NCBI RefSeq assembly: GCF_003113495.2
Contig: NZ_CP084506.1
Span: 2,542,001 to 2,606,000, forward strand
Direction of reading: 5' to 3'
Origin: Edwardsiella tarda ATCC 15947 = NBRC 105688
Lineage (GTDB): Bacteria > Pseudomonadota > Gammaproteobacteria > Enterobacterales > Enterobacteriaceae
DNA length: 64,000 nt
The position numbers and the translations under genes are program-made. The notes beneath the pieces are model-generated. The model was not told where the DNA came from. It was given only the letters and a program-made list of their open reading frames with translations, and made no database searches. Positions 1-9,443 of this stretch are shown in pieces. How positions within the stretch are numbered: the first letter of the stretch is position 1; each line of letters starts with the position of its first letter.

Positions 1-25
1 CCTTCGCCCTACGGCGAAGGTTTTT
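1..25 (+). terminator. Terminator-like hairpin downstream of tig
   Basis: An 8-bp stem (CCTTCGCC / GGCGAAGG) with a 4-base loop is followed on the plus strand by five T. It lies just past the tig stop codon, but the T run is on the strand opposite to tig, so it would stop plus-strand transcription. Sequence left of the window would be needed to see whether it also works for tig. Confidence 0.5.
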
Positions 26-55
26 CAGATGACCTTAATCAATCAGGCGAACAAC

Positions 56-1357
56 TTAGGCCTGCGGCTGGTTCATCAGCTCGTTGAAGGTGGTCTCTTT
101 CTCGCTCACTTTGGCCTGGGCCAGCAGCAGTTCAACCGCTTGCTCTTCCAGTGCCATGTTGCGCATGTTGTTCATCATCTCTTTGTTCTTGCTGTAGAAC
201 TCGATCACTTCCTGCGGATCTTCGTAGGCAGAAGCCATCTCTTCGATCAGCGCATTAACGCGAGCGTCGTCTGCTTTCAGCTCGTTCTTGCTGATCACTT
301 CGCCCAGCAGCAGACCGACGATGACACGACGCTTAGCCTGCTCTTCGAACAGTTCACGCGGCAGCTCCATCGCTTGCTGCTCATTGCCACCGAAACGCTG
401 TGCGGCTTGACGACGCAGCACGTCGATTTCGCCGTCGACCAGGGCTGCCGGCACGTCGATTTCGTTCGCGCTCACCAGACCGTCCAGAACCTGCGCCTTG
501 ATGCGGTTACGCACGGCATTTTTCAGTTCACGGGTCATGTTCTTACGAACTTCAGCCTTCAGGCCTTCCAGGGAGCCATCAGCCACGCCGAAACGCTTGA
601 TGAACTCGGCAGTCATTTCCGGCAGTTCGCGCTCTTCGACTTTCTTCAGCACGATGTCGAATTTAGCCGCTTTACCTTTCAGGTTTTCAGCGTGGTAATC
701 TTCCGGGAAGGTTACATCGATGACGAACTCTTCACCCGCTTTGTGACCCAGGATACCGTCTTCAAAGCCCGGGATCATGCGGCCCTGGCCCATGGCCAGA
801 ACGAAATCGGTCGCCTTGCCACCTTCGAAGACTTCGCCGTCGATAGAGCCGGTGAAATCGATGGTTGCACGATCTTCGCCAGCCACTTCACCCTCTTTCG
901 CCACCCAGGAAGCCTGCTGCTTACGCAGGGTTTCAACCATGGCGTCAACGTCGGCGTCTTTCACCTCTACCAGCGGCTTCTCAACCACGATGGTATCCAG
1001 ACCCTTCAGTTCGATCTCCGGGTAAACTTCGAACTCTACCGCGTAGGTGAAGTCGTCGCCCAGTTTGTATTCGCCCGGTACATACTTCGGCGCACCGACC
1101 GGATTCAGTTTTTCTTTGATGATCGCGTCGACGAAATTACGCTGCATCAGATCGCCCAGCACGTCCTGACGTACAGATGCGCCATAACGCTGAGCGACGA
1201 TGTTCATCGGCACTTTGCCCTTACGGAAACCGTCAATGCGTGCCTTCTTGGCAACATTACGCAGTTCGCTTTCTACTGCTTTTTCGATGCTATCAGCAGC
1301 AACAGTAATATTTACGCGACGACCCAGGCCTTCGGTGGTTTCAACAGAAACTTGCAT
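56..1357 (-). CDS. tig: Trigger factor (ribosome-associated chaperone, prolyl isomerase)
   Basis: Trigger factor binds the ribosome at the exit tunnel and shelters nascent chains; it also carries peptidyl-prolyl isomerase activity. The protein has 433 residues, the usual length. The start is the ATG that gives [10 protein letters not shown], as in E. coli; an upstream in-frame start would add 11 unmatched codons. The ribosome-docking signature GFRKGKVP is at residues 43-50. An FKBP-type domain follows at about residues 150-245 and helical arms make up the C-terminal part. It is transcribed away from bolA, and clpP would be expected just left of the window by enterobacterial gene order. Identification is secure. 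Confidence 0.98.
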   Translation of the reverse strand: MQVSVETTEGLGRRVNITVAADSIEKAVESELRNVAKKARIDGFRKGKVPMNIVAQRYGASVRQDVLGDLMQRNFVDAIIKEKLNPVGAPKYVPGEYKLGDDFTYAVEFEVYPEIELKGLDTIVVEKPLVEVKDADVDAMVETLRKQQASWVAKEGEVAGEDRATIDFTGSIDGEVFEGGKATDFVLAMGQGRMIPGFEDGILGHKAGEEFVIDVTFPEDYHAENLKGKAAKFDIVLKKVEERELPEMTAEFIKRFGVADGSLEGLKAEVRKNMTRELKNAVRNRIKAQVLDGLVSANEIDVPAALVDGEIDVLRRQAAQRFGGNEQQAMELPRELFEEQAKRRVIVGLLLGEVISKNELKADDARVNALIEEMASAYEDPQEVIEFYSKNKEMMNNMRNMALEEQAVELLLAQAKVSEKETTFNELMNQPQA

Positions 1358-1749
1358 CTTATACCTCAAAAAATCACAGTGCTCGGTCAACGCTAGAAGC
1401 CGTTCTCTGCATCATGCCTGAGAGCCGCAACTTACTCTGAAGCGGGACGGCGCAAGAGTCACGCCCGCCGCCTTTCAAGTGCCATCTTAGCCGTTATCGC
1501 CGCCCCTCCCCGCGCTTACCGCGGTAAGCTCGGGAGACGCTAGCGCGTCGCCGCCTCGATGCTGCTCGAAATTCATTGGGCCGATATTGCATTCCCTGTT
1601 TTCAGATGCGTCCCGAATACCATTCCGGAAAAATAGACGCGACATTATAGCGATGCGCGCACTGGGAGTCGAGAACCCGCGGGATTAAGTCACGCGGCGC
1701 CTCACACTTTCACCCCGAACTCCCCGCCGTTCGCCCCGGCGACACAGAC
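1358..1749. other. tig upstream region
   Basis: About 390 bases between the tig start and the bolA terminator hold no ORF I would defend. The tig promoter must lie here on the minus strand, but I could not pick a clear -35/-10 pair. Confidence 0.4.
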
Positions 1750-1774
1750 AAAAAAAGATGGCCTAATGGCCATC
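1750..1774 (-). terminator. Rho-independent terminator of bolA
   Basis: A 7-bp stem (GATGGCC / GGCCATC) with loop TAAT is preceded on the plus strand by seven A, so the minus-strand transcript ends in a stem followed by seven U. It lies about 50 bases past the bolA stop. Confidence 0.8.
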
Positions 1775-1826
1775 TCCGTCGCGGCACTCGCCTCTCTTTG
1801 GCCGCCGCGCGCTGAAAAAGTTCCGT

Positions 1827-2153
1827 TTACGCGAGGCTAGCGCTACCGTTCCCGACACCGCGGCAAACCGGCGAGGCTAACACCGTATCCTGCAAACCGG
1901 CCCACTCTTTACGGGTATAGGTATGCAGCGCCAGGGCATGGGCCCCATCCGCCATCTCTTCGGCCAACGCGCCATAAATCGCGCGGTGACGTTGCAAAAA
2001 ACGCTCGCCCTGGAAGCGGTCACTGACCATGACCACCTTGAAATGGGTCTCCGATCCTGCAGGCACATTGTGCCGATAGCTTTCGTCAACCACATCAAGA
2101 TAGACCGGCTCAAAAGCCGCGCGCAGTTTGGCTTCTATCTGCTCTCTCATCAT
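1827..2153 (-). CDS. bolA: BolA, morphology and iron-sulfur/redox related regulator
   Basis: BolA is a small KH-like protein that works with monothiol glutaredoxins and acts as a stress and stationary-phase transcription regulator. The ORF starts at tandem ATG codons behind an AAGGGG Shine-Dalgarno; the protein is about 108 residues, as in E. coli. The core matches the family closely ([20 protein letters not shown], then [10 protein letters not shown] and the conserved [13 protein letters not shown] helix). It is followed by its own terminator and is divergent from yajG. The C-terminal tail after SPVCRG is variable, as is usual. Confidence 0.96.
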   Translation of the reverse strand: MMREQIEAKLRAAFEPVYLDVVDESYRHNVPAGSETHFKVVMVSDRFQGERFLQRHRAIYGALAEEMADGAHALALHTYTRKEWAGLQDTVLASPVCRGVGNGSASLA

Positions 2154-2570
2154 ACGACATCCCCTTATCCGGCAACGGCAGTGGTACATGACACGCTAAC
2201 GCGTCGGGAGCACATCGCGGCGGCAGGCACCGCACTCGCATCCGATAGTCCTCGCTCCCCATCGGGGGGCCAAGTCTATCTTTCCGCCTCCTTATCCTAA
2301 AGCGTAGCCGCTTTTTGCCATTCTACGCACTCCTAACGTTAATTTAACGTCACGATCCATCGGCTTTCAACTACAAATATATCCTTATAATCAATAGGGT
2401 AAATCATGATTTTCTGCGGGTGATCCCGCGTTGACCGACCAGGGAAGAAAATCCCCCGCCGGGGATCCCTCGCCCGGCAGGGCAATGGTATGATATACCT
2501 GTCCATCTCCTGCACAGCCGATGCAGTGCCTGTTATCACTCAACACCAGAAAATGGCTATCACAATGACT
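2154..2570. promoter_or_regulatory. Divergent bolA / yajG control region
   Basis: About 415 bases between two divergent starts. Both promoters should lie here, since no other gene is present. I found no near-consensus sigma-70 pair or known operator that I would place with confidence. Confidence 0.35.
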
Positions 2571-3149
2571 ATGCTAAAAAAACTGTTTCTTCCGCTGCTG
2601 GCTCTGCTCGCCCTGGCCGGCTGCGCTAGCCAAAGCAATACCCTGAATATCAATCCGCAGATGGCCCTGCCGCAGCAAGACCCTACGCTACAAGGCATCA
2701 CCATCAGCATTAACGGCGCCGACGTTCGCCCTGATAAGGCGCTGGCGAAGGTCAACCGCGACGGGCAGTTGGTCACCCTGATGCCTCAGCGCGATCTGCG
2801 TTTCCTGTTGCAAGAAATCTTGGAAAAACAGATGACCGCCCGCGGCTATATGATCGGCGCCAACGGGGCCGTCGACTTGCAGATCGTGGTTAACCGCCTG
2901 TACGCCGATGTCAGCGAGGGGAACCTACGCTACAACATCACCACGCACGCCGATGTCTCCATCATCGCCACCGCACGCAATGGCAGCAAGCTGGTGAAAA
3001 CCTACCGTGCCAGCTATAACGAGCAGGGCGCCTTTACCGCCAGCAATAGCAAGATCACCAATGCGGTCAACAATGCGTTGACGGATATCGTCAGCACCAT
3101 GGCGCAGGACTCCAGCATCAGCGACTTCATTAAAGCCAACGCTCGTTAA
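2571..3149 (+). CDS. yajG: YajG family lipoprotein
   Basis: A predicted lipoprotein of unknown role, conserved next to ampG in enterobacteria. After the start MLKKLFLPL there is a hydrophobic signal and a lipobox LAGC, so Cys 18 would be lipidated. The body matches E. coli YajG strongly (ISINGADVR, RDLRFLLQEILEKQMTARGY, LYADVSEGNLRYNI). I chose the ATG at 2571 because it gives the E. coli N-terminus; in-frame ATGs at 2553 and 2565 are possible, and none has a convincing Shine-Dalgarno. Its stop is 42 bases before ampG with a strong hairpin between, so the two may be co-transcribed at different levels. Confidence 0.93.
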   Translation: MLKKLFLPLLALLALAGCASQSNTLNINPQMALPQQDPTLQGITISINGADVRPDKALAKVNRDGQLVTLMPQRDLRFLLQEILEKQMTARGYMIGANGAVDLQIVVNRLYADVSEGNLRYNITTHADVSIIATARNGSKLVKTYRASYNEQGAFTASNSKITNAVNNALTDIVSTMAQDSSISDFIKANAR

Positions 3150-3156
3150 CCCTAAT

Positions 3157-3180
3157 GCCGGTACGGCACGCCGTACCGGC
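3157..3180. other. Perfect 11-bp hairpin between yajG and ampG
   Basis: GCCGGTACGGC and its reverse complement are separated by only two bases. There is no following T run, so it is not a standard terminator. An ATG at 3155 would put this hairpin inside ampG; the hairpin argues for the later ATG at 3191. Confidence 0.7.
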
Positions 3181-3190
3181 CAATATCCTT

Positions 3191-4672
3191 ATGCCAACAG
3201 CCTACTTCGCCATTTTCACCCAACGCCGTAGCGCCATCCTGTTGTTGCTCGGCTTCGCCTCGGGGCTCCCGTTGGCCTTGACCTCCGGCACTCTCCAGGC
3301 CTGGATGACCGTCGCGGGCGTCGATCTGAAGACCATCGGCTTCTTCTCGCTGGTCGGTCAGGCTTACGTCTTCAAGTTTCTCTGGTCGCCGCTGATGGAT
3401 CGCTACACGCCACCCTTACTCGGCCGGCGTCGAGGCTGGCTGTTGTTAAGTCAGATCCTGCTATTGACAACCATCTTCGCCATGGGGCTGCTGGATCCGC
3501 AGCGCCATCTGTGGTGGCTGGCGTTATTGGCGGTGCTGGTGGCCTTCTGCTCCGCCTCACAAGATATCGTCTTCGATGCCTACAAAACCGATCTGCTCAG
3601 CGCCGAGGAGCGTGGTGCCGGGGCGGCGATCTCGGTACTCGGCTACCGCCTGGCGATGCTGGTTTCTGGGGGGCTGGCCCTGTGGCTGGCGGATCGCTAC
3701 CTCGGTTGGCAGGCGACTTACTGGCTGATGGCGGGCCTGATGTTGATCGGCATCGCCGCCACCCTCTGGGCGCCAGAGCCGCAAAGCGATGTGCCGGTGC
3801 CACGCACCCTGGAACAGGCGGTATTGGCCCCGCTACGCGACTTCTTTCAACGTGATAACGCCTGGCTGATCCTGCTATTAATCGTCATGTACAAGATGGG
3901 GGATGCCTTCGCCGGTAGCTTGAGCACCACCTTCCTGATCCGGGGTGTCGGCTTCGACGCCGGCGAGGTTGGCCTGGTCAATAAGACCCTGGGGCTGCTC
4001 GCCACCATCATCGGCGCCCTGTGGGGTGGGGTATTGATGCAACGCCTGTCGCTGTTTCGCGCCCTGATGCTGTTCGGTATTCTGCAAGGGGTCTCTAACT
4101 TTGGTTACTGGTTGCTGGCCGTCACGGATAAGAGCCTGCTAACCATGGGGAGCGCCATCTTCCTGGAAAACCTGTGCGGCGGCATGGGAACGGCCGCTTT
4201 CGTCGCGCTGCTGATGACGCTGTGCAACCGCGCCTTCTCCGCCACGCAGTTCGCCCTGCTCTCCGCCCTCTCCGCCGTCGGCCGCGTCTATGTCGGCCCC
4301 CTCGCCGGCTGGTTCGTCGAACTGCATGGCTGGCCGTTGTTCTACCTGTTTTCGGTGATCGCCGCCCTACCCGGGCTGGCGTTGCTACTGTTATGCCGTC
4401 GCACGTTGGAATATGTCCAAGCGACCGGAACATTCCGCCAACGCCACGCCTATGCCCAAGGTTATCGCTACGCGCTGCGCCTGTTACTCGGCGGCGTGCT
4501 GCTCATCGCCCTCTGGCTGCTGACGCTGCTGGCGGGCTACCTGGGGATGACGGCGTTATCCCCGCTGGATGAACCGCTGTTTATGCTGGCGCTGGCCCTC
4601 TGTGTGGCCGGGGTGCTCTGGGGCGCTTGGCTCGACTACCGTGCGCAGGCACTGCCGACGCCCCAGGCGTGA
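3191..4672 (+). CDS. ampG: AmpG muropeptide permease
   Basis: AmpG imports GlcNAc-anhydroMurNAc peptides from the periplasm for cell-wall recycling, a step that also feeds AmpR-controlled beta-lactamase induction. The protein has 493 residues with 12-14 hydrophobic segments of the major facilitator type. Near-identity to E. coli AmpG is seen in ILLLLGFASGLPLALTSGTL, FFSLVGQAYVFKFLWSPLMD and SALSAVGRVYVGPLAGWF. The start MPTAYFAIF is chosen by homology and by the hairpin that would otherwise lie in the coding region. In E. coli the cyoABCDE operon follows; here yajR follows after 23 bases. Confidence 0.96.
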   Translation: MPTAYFAIFTQRRSAILLLLGFASGLPLALTSGTLQAWMTVAGVDLKTIGFFSLVGQAYVFKFLWSPLMDRYTPPLLGRRRGWLLLSQILLLTTIFAMGLLDPQRHLWWLALLAVLVAFCSASQDIVFDAYKTDLLSAEERGAGAAISVLGYRLAMLVSGGLALWLADRYLGWQATYWLMAGLMLIGIAATLWAPEPQSDVPVPRTLEQAVLAPLRDFFQRDNAWLILLLIVMYKMGDAFAGSLSTTFLIRGVGFDAGEVGLVNKTLGLLATIIGALWGGVLMQRLSLFRALMLFGILQGVSNFGYWLLAVTDKSLLTMGSAIFLENLCGGMGTAAFVALLMTLCNRAFSATQFALLSALSAVGRVYVGPLAGWFVELHGWPLFYLFSVIAALPGLALLLLCRRTLEYVQATGTFRQRHAYAQGYRYALRLLLGGVLLIALWLLTLLAGYLGMTALSPLDEPLFMLALALCVAGVLWGAWLDYRAQALPTPQA

Positions 4673-4695
4673 GGCTCGACCGATTCGAGGTTGTA

Positions 4696-6093
4696 ATGAA
4701 CGATTTTCGCATGACCCCCAACGAGCGTAAGGCCACCTGGGGGCTGGGTGCCGTCTTCTCCCTGCGCATGCTGGGGATGTTCATGGTGCTGCCGGTACTG
4801 ACCACCTATGGCATGTCCCTCAGCGGCGCCAGCGAGGCGCTGATCGGCCTAGCCATCGGCATCTACGGCGTCACCCAGGCGCTATTACAGATCCCCTGCG
4901 GTATTCTCTCCGACCGTCTAGGCCGCAAACCGTTGATTGTCGGAGGCCTGCTGATCTTCGCCCTCGGCAGCGTCATCGCCGCGCTGACCGACAGTATCTG
5001 GGGAGTGATCCTTGGGCGAGCGCTACAGGGTGCCGGTGCCATCGCGGCGGCCCTGATGGCGCTCTTGTCCGACCTCACCCGCGAACAGAATCGCACCAAG
5101 GCGATGGCCTTTATCGGCGTCAGCTTTGGCGTCACCTTCTCCATCGCCATGGTCGCCGGCCCATTGATCACCCATACCCTGGGCCTCTCCGGTCTCTTCG
5201 CGCTGATCGCCCTACTCGCCTTGCTCGGTGTGCTGATCACCCTCTATCTGATCCCCGTCCCGACGGCGCACCGCCTGAATCGCGAAGCCAGCATAGTACG
5301 CGGCGCCTTTGGTCGAGTATTGGTCAACCCGGCACTGTTGCGTCTCAACGCCGGGATCATGTGTATGCATATCCTGTTGATGTCCAGCTTTATCGCCTTA
5401 CCGCCATTGATGGAGCAGGCTGGGCTAGCGCGTGGCGAACAATGGAAGGTCTATCTGGGTACCATGCTGGTGGCCTTTATCGCCATGGTGCCCGGCATCA
5501 TCTATGCCGAAAAGCAGCGGCGCATGAAGCAGGTATTTCAATTCTGTGTGGTGATATTGATCGCCGCCGAGGTAGTGCTGTGGTATGCCGGGTTACATCT
5601 GACCGGCATCATCCTCGGGATCCTGCTCTTCTTCTGCGCCTTTAACATGATGGAGGCCATGCTGCCGTCGCTGATCAGCAAGGAATCACCGCCCGGTTAT
5701 AAGGGAACGGCTATGGGCGTCTACTCCACCTGCCAGTTCATCGGCGTCGCCATCGGTGGCATTCTCGGTGGCTTGGTGTACGCGCGCGGCGGGGCCGAGG
5801 CGGTATTTACCGGCTGTGCCGTGTTAGCGGTAATGTGGTTTGTGATCAGCCTGACGATGCGTGAACCGCCCTATGTCAGCAGCTTACGCATCGTACTCCC
5901 GCCTACGCTGGCAGCCGATGCGGCCCTGGCACAGCAGCTACGCCAACAGGCGGGGGTAAGCGACGCGATCCTGGTCGCCGACGAGCACACGGCCTACATC
6001 AAGATCGATAGCCTCGTGACCAGCCGCGCCGCCATTGAGCAGTTCCTGCAATGCTGTGCCGAGACGGCACCCAGCACGCCGAAGCCGATGTAA
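4696..6093 (+). CDS. yajR: YajR, major facilitator transporter with C-terminal regulatory domain
   Basis: An inner-membrane drug/proton antiporter-like protein whose physiological substrate is not established. It has 465 residues: twelve hydrophobic segments, the MFS motif A (GILSDRLGRKPLI, about residues 73-85), and an extra soluble domain after about residue 395 (the ferredoxin-like YAM domain of E. coli YajR, where residues such as ILVADEHTAYIKID lie). The start MNDFRMTPNERKATWG has a GAGG Shine-Dalgarno six bases upstream. It is only 23 bases from ampG, so the pair is probably one transcript. Confidence 0.94.
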   Translation: MNDFRMTPNERKATWGLGAVFSLRMLGMFMVLPVLTTYGMSLSGASEALIGLAIGIYGVTQALLQIPCGILSDRLGRKPLIVGGLLIFALGSVIAALTDSIWGVILGRALQGAGAIAAALMALLSDLTREQNRTKAMAFIGVSFGVTFSIAMVAGPLITHTLGLSGLFALIALLALLGVLITLYLIPVPTAHRLNREASIVRGAFGRVLVNPALLRLNAGIMCMHILLMSSFIALPPLMEQAGLARGEQWKVYLGTMLVAFIAMVPGIIYAEKQRRMKQVFQFCVVILIAAEVVLWYAGLHLTGIILGILLFFCAFNMMEAMLPSLISKESPPGYKGTAMGVYSTCQFIGVAIGGILGGLVYARGGAEAVFTGCAVLAVMWFVISLTMREPPYVSSLRIVLPPTLAADAALAQQLRQQAGVSDAILVADEHTAYIKIDSLVTSRAAIEQFLQCCAETAPSTPKPM

Positions 6094-6118
6094 GGCCGTT
6101 GCGCGCAGGCGCCGGCGA

Positions 6119-6610
6119 TCAGTCGCGGAAGTTATTAAACTGGAAGGGCTGCCCCAGATCGGCGCCACGCACCAGCGCCATCACCCCCTGCAAATCGTCG
6201 CGTGACTTCCCGGTCACGCGCAACTGATCGCCCTGGATCTGCGCCTGTACCTTCAGTTTGCTATCCTTGATCAACTTGACCAGCTTCTTCGCCATCGCCG
6301 ACTCGATGCCCTTCTGTAGCTTGGCTTCCACGCTGTACAGCTTGCCACTGTGCTCACACTCCTCCGGGATCTCCAGAGCCCCGGCCTCGATGCCCCGCTT
6401 CACCAGCTTCTCGCGCAGGATATCCACCAGCTGCTTAACCTGAAAGTCAGAGATAGTCGTCAGCTTGATGCTCTCGCTCTTTTCATTCAGCTCGATGCTG
6501 GCCTCGACGTTGCGGAAGTCCCAACGTGAAGCCAACTCGCGCGTGGCGTTCTCCACTGCGTTGCGTACTTCCTGCAAATCCACCTCGGATACGATATCGA
6601 ATGACGGCAT
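6119..6610 (-). CDS. yajQ: YajQ family nucleotide-binding protein
   Basis: YajQ proteins bind nucleotides, with reported binding of c-di-GMP or RNA/tRNA in different species; the function here is not known. The protein has 163 residues, the family length. The start [11 protein letters not shown] has a GAGAAG ribosome site. Conserved blocks include [24 protein letters not shown] and [18 protein letters not shown], the two similar ferredoxin-like halves. It is convergent with yajR (25 bases apart) and divergent from panE. Confidence 0.96.
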   Translation of the reverse strand: MPSFDIVSEVDLQEVRNAVENATRELASRWDFRNVEASIELNEKSESIKLTTISDFQVKQLVDILREKLVKRGIEAGALEIPEECEHSGKLYSVEAKLQKGIESAMAKKLVKLIKDSKLKVQAQIQGDQLRVTGKSRDDLQGVMALVRGADLGQPFQFNNFRD

Positions 6611-6810
6611 GCTACTTCTCCTCTCACTATGATGCCGAGCATCATAGCGGCTCGGCGCCATGATGCAAGGCGCAGACGCTCCCCTGTCTTTTCCCTGAAC
6701 AGATGGCAGCGATTTCCCCGCACAGCACTGCGAATCAGCGGGAGAAAAGTTTATACTGAACAGAGATAAGCTGCGTTTTCGGCGCGCACGGAAACGCCAC
6801 TGGAGGTGTA

Positions 6811-7728
6811 ATGAAGATAACCGTTTTAGGTTGTGGGGCGTTGGGCAAATTATGGCTCTCAGCGCTGGTGCGGCGCGGGCACCAGGTGCAGGGTTGGCTA
6901 CGCGTCCCTCAGTCGGAGTGTCATGTACATCTGATCACGCCACAGGGCCTCACCGACCAACGTCGCCTGCCGGCTAACGATAATGCCCTATTGGCGCAGA
7001 GTGACCTGCTGCTGGTCACGCTGAAAGCGTGGCAAATCGCCAACGCACTGCCCCCCTTGTTGCCCCGTCTCGCGCCCCACTGCACCATTTTGCTGCTACA
7101 CAATGGCATGGGCGCCCTGGACGAACTCATGCCACTGCCCACGCAACCCTTGTTACAGGGCAGCACCACCCATGCCGCGCGCCGTGAGGGACATACCGTC
7201 TGGCACGTCGCCAACGGCATCACCCATATCGGCCCGCTTAACGAGGCGGGGCAAGCCTGTAGCGGGCTGGCCGACGCCTTGCACCGGGCATTACCTGACG
7301 TCGCCTGGCACGATAATATTCAACCCGCGCTATGGAATAAGTTGGCGATCAACTGCGTCATCAATCCGTTGAGCGTACTGTATGGTTGTCACAACGGCGC
7401 ACTGGTCCAACACCAAGAACACATCCACGCCCTGATCGCCGAGATCGTCGAGGTGATGGAGGCGGAGGGCTACCGTACCAGCGCCCAAACGCTCTACAGC
7501 TATGTGATGCAGGTCATTCATCTGACCGCCGACAATCTCTCCTCCATGTTGCAAGATGTGCAGGCTCAGCGCCATACCGAAATCGACTATATCACCGGCT
7601 ATCTGATCCGCCGTGGCCGCAGCCATGGTCTGGCTCTCGCGGAAAACCGCCAACTTTTTGATCTGATAAAACGAAAGGAACAAACCTATGAGCGTATCGG
7701 CCTTGGTGTGTCTGGCGCCTGGCAGTGA
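6811..7728 (+). CDS. panE: 2-dehydropantoate 2-reductase (ketopantoate reductase)
   Basis: PanE reduces ketopantoate to pantoate with NADPH in the coenzyme A pathway. The 305-residue protein opens with the Rossmann motif [15 protein letters not shown] (GxGxxG), preceded by a strong GGAGG site. The C-terminal helical domain carries [16 protein letters not shown], containing the catalytic Lys of the family, and [20 protein letters not shown], a substrate-binding block. Its last 41 bases overlap yajL, so the two are translationally coupled. Length and order match E. coli. Confidence 0.97.
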   Translation: MKITVLGCGALGKLWLSALVRRGHQVQGWLRVPQSECHVHLITPQGLTDQRRLPANDNALLAQSDLLLVTLKAWQIANALPPLLPRLAPHCTILLLHNGMGALDELMPLPTQPLLQGSTTHAARREGHTVWHVANGITHIGPLNEAGQACSGLADALHRALPDVAWHDNIQPALWNKLAINCVINPLSVLYGCHNGALVQHQEHIHALIAEIVEVMEAEGYRTSAQTLYSYVMQVIHLTADNLSSMLQDVQAQRHTEIDYITGYLIRRGRSHGLALAENRQLFDLIKRKEQTYERIGLGVSGAWQ

Positions 7729-8278
7729 AGAGACCGAAGCGGTCACCACGATCGATCTGCTGGTGCGAGCCGGCATCCATGTGGTCAGCGCCAGCGTCGC
7801 GCCGGACGGTAACCGGGAAATTCTTTGCTCACGCGGTGTGCGTCTGCTGGCTGACACCACGCTGGTTCAGGTGGCCGATGAGCCGTTCGACGTCATTGTC
7901 CTGCCCGGTGGGCTAGCGGGCGCCGAATGCCTGCGCGATAGCGATCTGGTGATCGAGAAGATCCGCCAGATGCATCTGGAGGGAAAACTCGTCGCCGCGA
8001 TCTGTGCCACGCCGGCGGTGGTCCTGCAACACCACAACCTATTCCCCATCGCCAACATGACCGGCTATCCGGGAATGAAAGCACAGATCCCCACCGAGAA
8101 GTGGATGGACAAGCGCGCCTATTACGATGAACGCGTTCGCCTACTGACCAGCCAGGGGCCGGGTACCAGCATCGACTTTGCCCTGAAGATCATCGATATT
8201 CTGCTGGGCAGAGAGAAAGCGGCCGCCGTCGCGGCGCAGCTGGTCACGGCCGCAGGTATCCACGATTATCACCACTAA
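7688..8278 (+). CDS. yajL: YajL, DJ-1/ThiJ family protein deglycase-chaperone
   Basis: A DJ-1 superfamily protein implicated in protection of proteins against oxidative and carbonyl damage; the deglycase claim is debated. The protein has 196 residues with the nucleophile elbow [11 protein letters not shown], Cys 106 being at the same number as the catalytic Cys of DJ-1, and the acidic partner region PGSEETEAV near residues 11-18. The start lies inside panE in another frame, with an AAAGGA ribosome site. It is the last gene before the nickel importer insertion. Confidence 0.96.
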   Translation: MSVSALVCLAPGSEETEAVTTIDLLVRAGIHVVSASVAPDGNREILCSRGVRLLADTTLVQVADEPFDVIVLPGGLAGAECLRDSDLVIEKIRQMHLEGKLVAAICATPAVVLQHHNLFPIANMTGYPGMKAQIPTEKWMDKRAYYDERVRLLTSQGPGTSIDFALKIIDILLGREKAAAVAAQLVTAAGIHDYHH

Positions 8279-8284
8279 GCGTAT

Positions 8285-8311
8285 GGCGCTCCCCTCCTCC
8301 TCGGGGGCGCC
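8285..8311 (+). other. Stem-loop after yajL
   Basis: A nine-pair stem (one G-T pair) formed by GGCGCTCCC and GGGGGCGCC lies directly after the yajL stop. No T run follows. It may be a processing site or a weak terminator that separates yajL from the nickel operon. Confidence 0.45.
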
Positions 8312-8378
8312 GCCGTAGTGGTACGCAATCCCCTAGGGAAAATAAATAGAATCACCCGGAAATATCCACCTCATCTAT

Positions 8379-8406
8379 GTATGCAGTTTTTATTAATTCA
8401 TCATAC
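8379..8406 (+). promoter_or_regulatory. Candidate NikR operator upstream of the nickel importer operon
   Basis: The sequence reads GTATGC, then exactly 16 bases, then TCATAC. The E. coli NikR operator is GTATGA-N16-TCATAC, so 11 of 12 half-site bases match with exact spacing. It lies about 180 bases before the first gene of an ECF nickel transporter, which is the expected NikR target. NikR itself is not in the window. Confidence 0.82.
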
Positions 8407-8583
8407 TTCCTGAGCGATCACAAAACGTTATTTTCCTCGACTTACCCTGCCGATTCCGCTCGATAGGATGGTTGCGCCGCCCCATCATTTATATTAAAAG
8501 GATCGCGTTATTCAGCGCGGCTTATTTTAGCATTTCTATCATTCTATTTTTATTAACCCCCAACACCACCTCGGGAGATGACC

Positions 8584-9369
8584 ATGCTCGCTAAAGCCAC
8601 TCGCTTACTTATTCCCTTAGGACTACTCCTAGCCCTGAATACCGCCTCCGCTCACGAGTTTATGATTAAACCCGAGAAGAGCCAACTCAACGTCGGTGAG
8701 GCTGTCCGCGTCGAAGCGATGTCCTCCCATGTATTTATGGTCAATGAGGAGATGGAGAATCTTAACGATGTCACCTTAGCCCTATACCAAGGTGGCGCGA
8801 ATACCCCCCTGACCCTGCACGAGCAACCCCAGCGCAACACCCTGGACAGCGAGGTCGTCTTGCCGCAAGCGGGCAGTGCCCTGTTAGTCGGCCACCGCCT
8901 AGCGCAGACCTGGAGCGAAACCACCGAAGGGATGTTGCCCGGCGATCGCGCTACCCTGGAAGCGCAAGGGAAAAACGTCATCAACGTTAACCGTTATGAG
9001 AAATTCGCCAAGACCTTACTCAACCCGAGCGCTGGGGATACCACCTATCAGCAAGTATTAGGGCAAAAATTAGAATTAGTTCTACTCACCAATCCCGCCG
9101 ATATTAAAGGCAATGGGAAAATAAAAGTTCAAGCCTTATTAGATGGTCAACCACTGCAGAGCGCAATCAATATTACCTACGATGGTTATTCACAGGCGCA
9201 CGATGCCTATCTGGCTAATCAACAGAGTGACGCTCAAGGGATCACCGAGTTTGCAATTACGCAACCCGGACTATGGTTATTACGCACCGGAGTAACACAA
9301 TCACAGCCCCAACCGGATATTAATAAATATGATCTGCGGGCAACGTTAGTCTTTCCTATCACAGAATAA
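8584..9369 (+). CDS. nikK: Periplasmic DUF4198 component of nickel ECF importer (NikK-like)
   Basis: Proteins with the DUF4198 domain accompany nickel/cobalt ECF importers and are thought to handle metal in the periplasm. The precursor has 261 residues with a signal peptide ending near ASAHE; the mature protein then begins with a His. The rest looks like a beta-sandwich with FMIKPEKSQLNVGEAV at the start and GLWLLRTGVTQ near the end. I prefer the second ATG (8584), six bases after GGGAG; the ATG at 8578 touches the ribosome site. It is the first gene of a five-gene run behind a NikR-type operator. Metal choice is inferred from that operator. Confidence 0.8.
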   Translation: MLAKATRLLIPLGLLLALNTASAHEFMIKPEKSQLNVGEAVRVEAMSSHVFMVNEEMENLNDVTLALYQGGANTPLTLHEQPQRNTLDSEVVLPQAGSALLVGHRLAQTWSETTEGMLPGDRATLEAQGKNVINVNRYEKFAKTLLNPSAGDTTYQQVLGQKLELVLLTNPADIKGNGKIKVQALLDGQPLQSAINITYDGYSQAHDAYLANQQSDAQGITEFAITQPGLWLLRTGVTQSQPQPDINKYDLRATLVFPITE

Positions 9370-9443
9370 GCGATCAGCACGCTCCGCATTAATCATCTGG
9401 CGCACGCCACAGGCGGGCAACGGGGCATAGGAGGTCAATGATC

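Noticed and set aside
29..1396. A 455-codon open frame on the plus strand opposite tig
   Set aside because: It mirrors the codon structure of tig on the other strand; the product is His/Phe/Leu-rich without any family match, while tig is unmistakable.
8578..8583. The earlier ATG as the start of nikK
   Set aside because: It directly abuts the GGGAG ribosome site; the second ATG has proper spacing.
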